Assembly (NCBI GenBank): GCA_020060485.1
Contig: JAGVAB010000168.1
Coordinates: forward strand, 1-25,580
Length of the DNA stretch: 25,580 nucleotides
DNA from: Anaerolineales bacterium
GTDB taxonomy: Bacteria > Chloroflexota > Anaerolineae > Anaerolineales > Anaerolineaceae
Direction of reading: 5' to 3'
Part shown: piece after piece, positions 23,087 to 25,580 of the stretch
Layout: each line of letters begins with the position of its first letter
Position numbering within the stretch: position 1 is the first letter of the stretch
Position numbers and translations under genes: made by a program
Notes under the pieces: generated by a model
What the model was told of the DNA's origin: nothing
Databases searched by the model: none
The model's input: the letters and a program-made list of their open reading frames with translations, nothing else

Positions 23087-25234
23087 TTATGGTTGGGCAG
23101 GCGCTGGCCGCCAGACGGGGTGGAAATCAAAGCCAGGGTCTGTGGTCAGCCGGATACGCTCCGTACCATCCAGAGTGGTCAGGTAGATGTCGTGGTTGCG
23201 GCCATCCGGCCAGCTTTCGTAAGCGATCCATTGACCGTCAGGAGAGATGCTGGGCAGGGCTACAGGCCCCAGGTCGCCTTCACCCCGGCGAGGAATGCGG
23301 GTTTCTTCCTTGCCGCGGTCTTCGTAATTCAATTTGAGCAGCCAGGGAATGCCCGCCTGCAACTGGGAACGGGTATAAATGACGGTTGCACCGTCCGGGG
23401 TCCATACCGGCCAGTTGTCGTTGACCGATCCACTGGTACTCAACTGGAATTGGGTCTGCCCATGATCAGACATGACCCAGATATGGCTGTATGGTTTATC
23501 ACGCACGAATGCAATTTGTCTGGAGCCTGGCCGCCAGGAGGGTTGAAAATCGGCATAGCGGGTGTCAGAGAGTTCTTCAAGGATGAGGGTATCAAAGTGA
23601 TAGACAAAGATATGGGCAACACCAGAGCGCAGGGAGGTGAAGGCGATGCGCTGACCATCAGGCGACCAGGCAGGGTCAAAGTCGCCGGGGACACTGTTGG
23701 GGAGCAATACAGGGTTGCTACCTTCACTGTCAACGATATAAATGCGGGCGTTCTCGTAATAACGGGATGACTTCGCCAGGCAGGGAGAAATGACAGCCAG
23801 TTTTTGCCCGTCTGGTGACCAGGCAGGCTGGCAAGCGCCTTCGGTGAAATTGGTCAATTGGCGCTGCTGGCTGCCATCCGAGTTCATAGTCCAAATTTGC
23901 ATATTGCCAGTGCGATCAGAGGCAAAGGTGATCTGGCCATAACCGCCGCCTACAAGATTGGCGGGCAGATTTGTTGGGCTGGGGATGGGTGTAGGCTCTT
24001 GTGTCATGACCAGGGTTTCAGTGGGCAACGGCTGGGGGGTATCGGTGGGCAGGGGTATTTCTGAGGGAACCGGTTGGGTGGTGGAACGATTGTCAGCAAT
24101 TGGCAGTGTGGCGAAATCAGCCGGATCAGTGGGGGTGTTGACAGCGTTTGAGATTTGAGCGGGTTGTGCGTACAGGAGGGAAGTGGCCCAGGATGTCATT
24201 GCGGGGCGCGTATAAACGAAGGCAGTGAAGACAGCCATTAGGGCCATTGAAATATAAGTCAAAGGGCGCAGTTTCTGGTGCGGCTTTTTCTTGGGGATGG
24301 ATTTTCTGGGCTGCAACGGCCAGGATTTGCGGGCAGGTTTTTCCGGTTGTTCTTCATTTGAGGGTTGAGGAAATTCACCAGGCGGAGGCGGAGTTATTGA
24401 AATGCGCGGGCGGGTATATTCCATCAAATTTCCGGCGAGGAGCAGATCGTGCGAAAAATCTTCTGCGGTTTGGTGACGATCTTCGGGTTCGATCTCCAGA
24501 GCTTTGAGGATGGCGGTTTCAGTGGAGCGAGTGATTTTCTCCTGCAATTTGCGGGGAGCGGTCAACTGGGCTTTGCCGGTGGCGCGCGAAAGACTGTCCT
24601 CTGGAATGACGCCAGTGAGGGCTGCATAGAGCGTGGCACCCAGGGAGTAGATGTCGGAGCGGGAATCGGTACGTGCGGTACCATATTGTTCTGGCGGAGA
24701 GTACCCGGGTGTCATGGCACGCGCCCCGGTGGTGGTGTGCTGGCTTCCCATCATGACTTTTGCGAGGCCAAAATCGACCAGGACAGCTTCTCCATGCGGG
24801 GTGATTTTGATATTGCCTGGTTTGATATCGCGATGAATGACGGGCGGTGTGCGCGAGTGCATGTAGGCCAGCGCTTCGCAAACAGATGCACCGATGAGCA
24901 GCGCCTCGCGCTCGGATAGCGTTCCCAGACGCTCGATCCGTTCGCGCAGGTCCTCACCCTCGATGTAATCCATGATCAGGTATTGCCCTTCGCCTTCCAG
25001 AGCGAAATAATCGCCTACTCTGGGCAAGTAGGGATGACGAAGGCTGGCCAGAATGCTGGCTTCATGGTGAAATTGACGGGAATATTCTTCTGAAAGAAAG
25101 AGGTTTTCCTTGACGGCTACCAGAATATCCAGATGCTCATCTTTGGCACAGTAAACAGCCCCCATGCCACCTTGACCAAGTATGGAGACGATGCGGTAAC
25201 GATTGTTGAGCAATGAGTCTATCTTAAGTGCCAT
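23087..25234 (-). CDS. Transmembrane Ser/Thr protein kinase with six-bladed PD40 propeller (first gene of operon)
   Basis: This 715-residue paralogue of the downstream kinase has the same plan. The kinase domain (12-266) has GQGGMGAVY (20-28), Lys42 in VAVKEN, HRDIKPGNI (Asp136), DFG (154-156), and an activation loop with several Thr (QHTTTGARAMTPGYSPPEQYG). A long basic, Pro-rich juxtamembrane stretch (270-325) precedes one helix (about 326-342). A Thr/Pro-rich stalk of about 85 residues follows, then six propeller repeats (431-715). Ectodomain cysteines are again only two, 468 and 485, at the same spacing. GGAAGGA lies 5-6 nt before the ATG, and a good promoter is found upstream. Adjacency to the envelope polysaccharide operon hints at surface sensing, which is inference. 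Confidence 0.93.
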   Translation of the reverse strand: MALKIDSLLNNRYRIVSILGQGGMGAVYCAKDEHLDILVAVKENLFLSEEYSRQFHHEASILASLRHPYLPRVGDYFALEGEGQYLIMDYIEGEDLRERIERLGTLSEREALLIGASVCEALAYMHSRTPPVIHRDIKPGNIKITPHGEAVLVDFGLAKVMMGSQHTTTGARAMTPGYSPPEQYGTARTDSRSDIYSLGATLYAALTGVIPEDSLSRATGKAQLTAPRKLQEKITRSTETAILKALEIEPEDRHQTAEDFSHDLLLAGNLMEYTRPRISITPPPPGEFPQPSNEEQPEKPARKSWPLQPRKSIPKKKPHQKLRPLTYISMALMAVFTAFVYTRPAMTSWATSLLYAQPAQISNAVNTPTDPADFATLPIADNRSTTQPVPSEIPLPTDTPQPLPTETLVMTQEPTPIPSPTNLPANLVGGGYGQITFASDRTGNMQIWTMNSDGSQQRQLTNFTEGACQPAWSPDGQKLAVISPCLAKSSRYYENARIYIVDSEGSNPVLLPNSVPGDFDPAWSPDGQRIAFTSLRSGVAHIFVYHFDTLILEELSDTRYADFQPSWRPGSRQIAFVRDKPYSHIWVMSDHGQTQFQLSTSGSVNDNWPVWTPDGATVIYTRSQLQAGIPWLLKLNYEDRGKEETRIPRRGEGDLGPVALPSISPDGQWIAYESWPDGRNHDIYLTTLDGTERIRLTTDPGFDFHPVWRPAPAQP

Positions 25235-25263
25235 TTAATCCTTCCATGATGACCAGTGTACTG

Positions 25264-25292
25264 ATTTTACTAAACTTGGTATGTTTGTGCAA
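25264..25292 (-). promoter_or_regulatory. Promoter of the kinase operon
   Basis: On the minus strand, TTGCAC (25292-25287) and TAAAAT (25269-25264) are separated by exactly 17 nt. Transcription would start near 25257 and give a leader of about 23 nt before the kinase ATG at 25234. Confidence 0.6.
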
Positions 25293-25580
25293 TCCAACAG
25301 CAGGAAGTTGTAAAGAGATTGTTAACCATTTTCTCATGTTTCCATTTTTAAACAGCGATTCTCGACATATGCACATCGTTTTCCTTTTTTTCGTGTGAAA
25401 ATCATGAGAAGCAGCTATGAGAGACAAGAAAAAATGATGAGGAGCTTCTCTTGCGATAATATGGCAGGTCTGTGTTCCATCGCCATGGCATTCTCAAGAA
25501 AGCTTGACATTTACGATTTTCCAAAACGGTCAAGGTCATCCAGACCAAAGTAGATGCAAAATGCTGATGATAATGGGCTG
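25293..25580. other. AT-rich non-coding stretch at window end
   Basis: No supportable gene is seen. Inverted repeats include TTCTCATG/CATGAGAA (about 25332 and 25413) and GAGAAGC/GCTTCTC (25415 and 25445). A 39-codon ORF (25434-25553, plus) has no ribosome site or recognisable motif. The stretch may be the upstream region of the kinase operon or of a gene beyond the window. Confidence 0.4.

Noticed and set aside
22817..23770. 317-codon plus-strand ORF opposite the kinase genes
   Set aside because: It spans the junction of two well-supported minus-strand kinases and has no recognisable domain.
21001..24000. Repeated GGCGACCAGGC-like DNA in the kinase genes, as a repeat array or CRISPR
   Set aside because: The repeats encode the WSPDG motif of propeller blades at irregular spacing and are explained by protein structure.
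25224..25427. 67-codon minus-strand ORF overlapping the start of the first kinase
   Set aside because: It uses a TTG start, crosses the predicted kinase promoter and its leader, and shows no known motif.
25434..25553. 39-codon ORF near the right edge
   Set aside because: No ribosome site, no motif, and it overlaps an inverted repeat; too short to support as a gene.

Overview
The window looks like part of a chromosome from a free-living bacterium, most likely a member of the Chloroflexota (Anaerolineae-like). This is an inference from gene content and protein style, not from a marker gene. Supporting features are eukaryotic-like Ser/Thr kinases fused to outward-facing WSPDG (TolB/PD40) propellers with a 'VxKEN' lysine motif, an ABC sugar importer with no ATPase gene of its own beside it, a secreted VIT-VWA protein, and an exopolysaccharide locus containing FemAB-type transferases. 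No rRNA, tRNA, CRISPR array, insertion sequence or phage gene was seen.

Layout, left to right. (1) 1-2251, plus strand: the 3' end of leucyl-tRNA synthetase and its terminator, a gap holding three inverted-repeat structures, an MgtC/SapB-family membrane protein and a YpeA-like GNAT acetyltransferase. (2) 2476-9110, plus strand: a self-contained sugar-uptake operon. It has a near-consensus promoter with operator-like repeats over the start point, a HutC-type GntR regulator, a lipoprotein solute-binding protein, two permeases, a family 4 glycosidase, a PfkB sugar kinase and a strong terminator. Sampled lines are more AT-rich than the flanks. (3) 9209-11566, plus strand: a secreted, membrane-anchored VIT-VWA protein. 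(4) 11610-13521, minus strand: prmC and prfA, the release-factor methyltransferase and its substrate RF1, divergent from ridA (13834-14223, plus) across a palindrome-rich spacer. (5) 14510-20944, plus strand: a tightly packed envelope-polysaccharide operon with a GT2 glycosyltransferase, a polyprenyl-phosphate sugar transferase, a membrane-bound WbpM/CapD-type 4,6-dehydratase and two tandem FemAB-like aminoacyl transferases, closed by a strong bidirectional terminator. (6) 20996-25234, minus strand: two tandem transmembrane Ser/Thr kinases with six-bladed extracytoplasmic propellers, read from a promoter near 25264-25292.

How the genes may work together. The sugar operon predicts capture of an oligosaccharide or glycoside by a lipoprotein, import through a two-permease channel powered by an ATPase encoded elsewhere, NAD/metal-dependent cleavage by the GH4 enzyme, and phosphorylation by the PfkB kinase. 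The GntR regulator would sense a sugar or sugar phosphate. The polysaccharide operon predicts sugar-nucleotide dehydration, priming on undecaprenyl phosphate, chain extension, and transfer of amino acids to a wall or polymer precursor. The kinase pair may report on the cell surface that this operon helps to build; that link is inferred only from adjacency.

The points most worth a second look are the GH4 enzyme with an atypical CDGA motif, the twin kinases with an identically spaced lone cysteine pair in each propeller, the tandem FemAB genes inside an exopolysaccharide operon, and a CTERM-like tail on the VIT-VWA protein.
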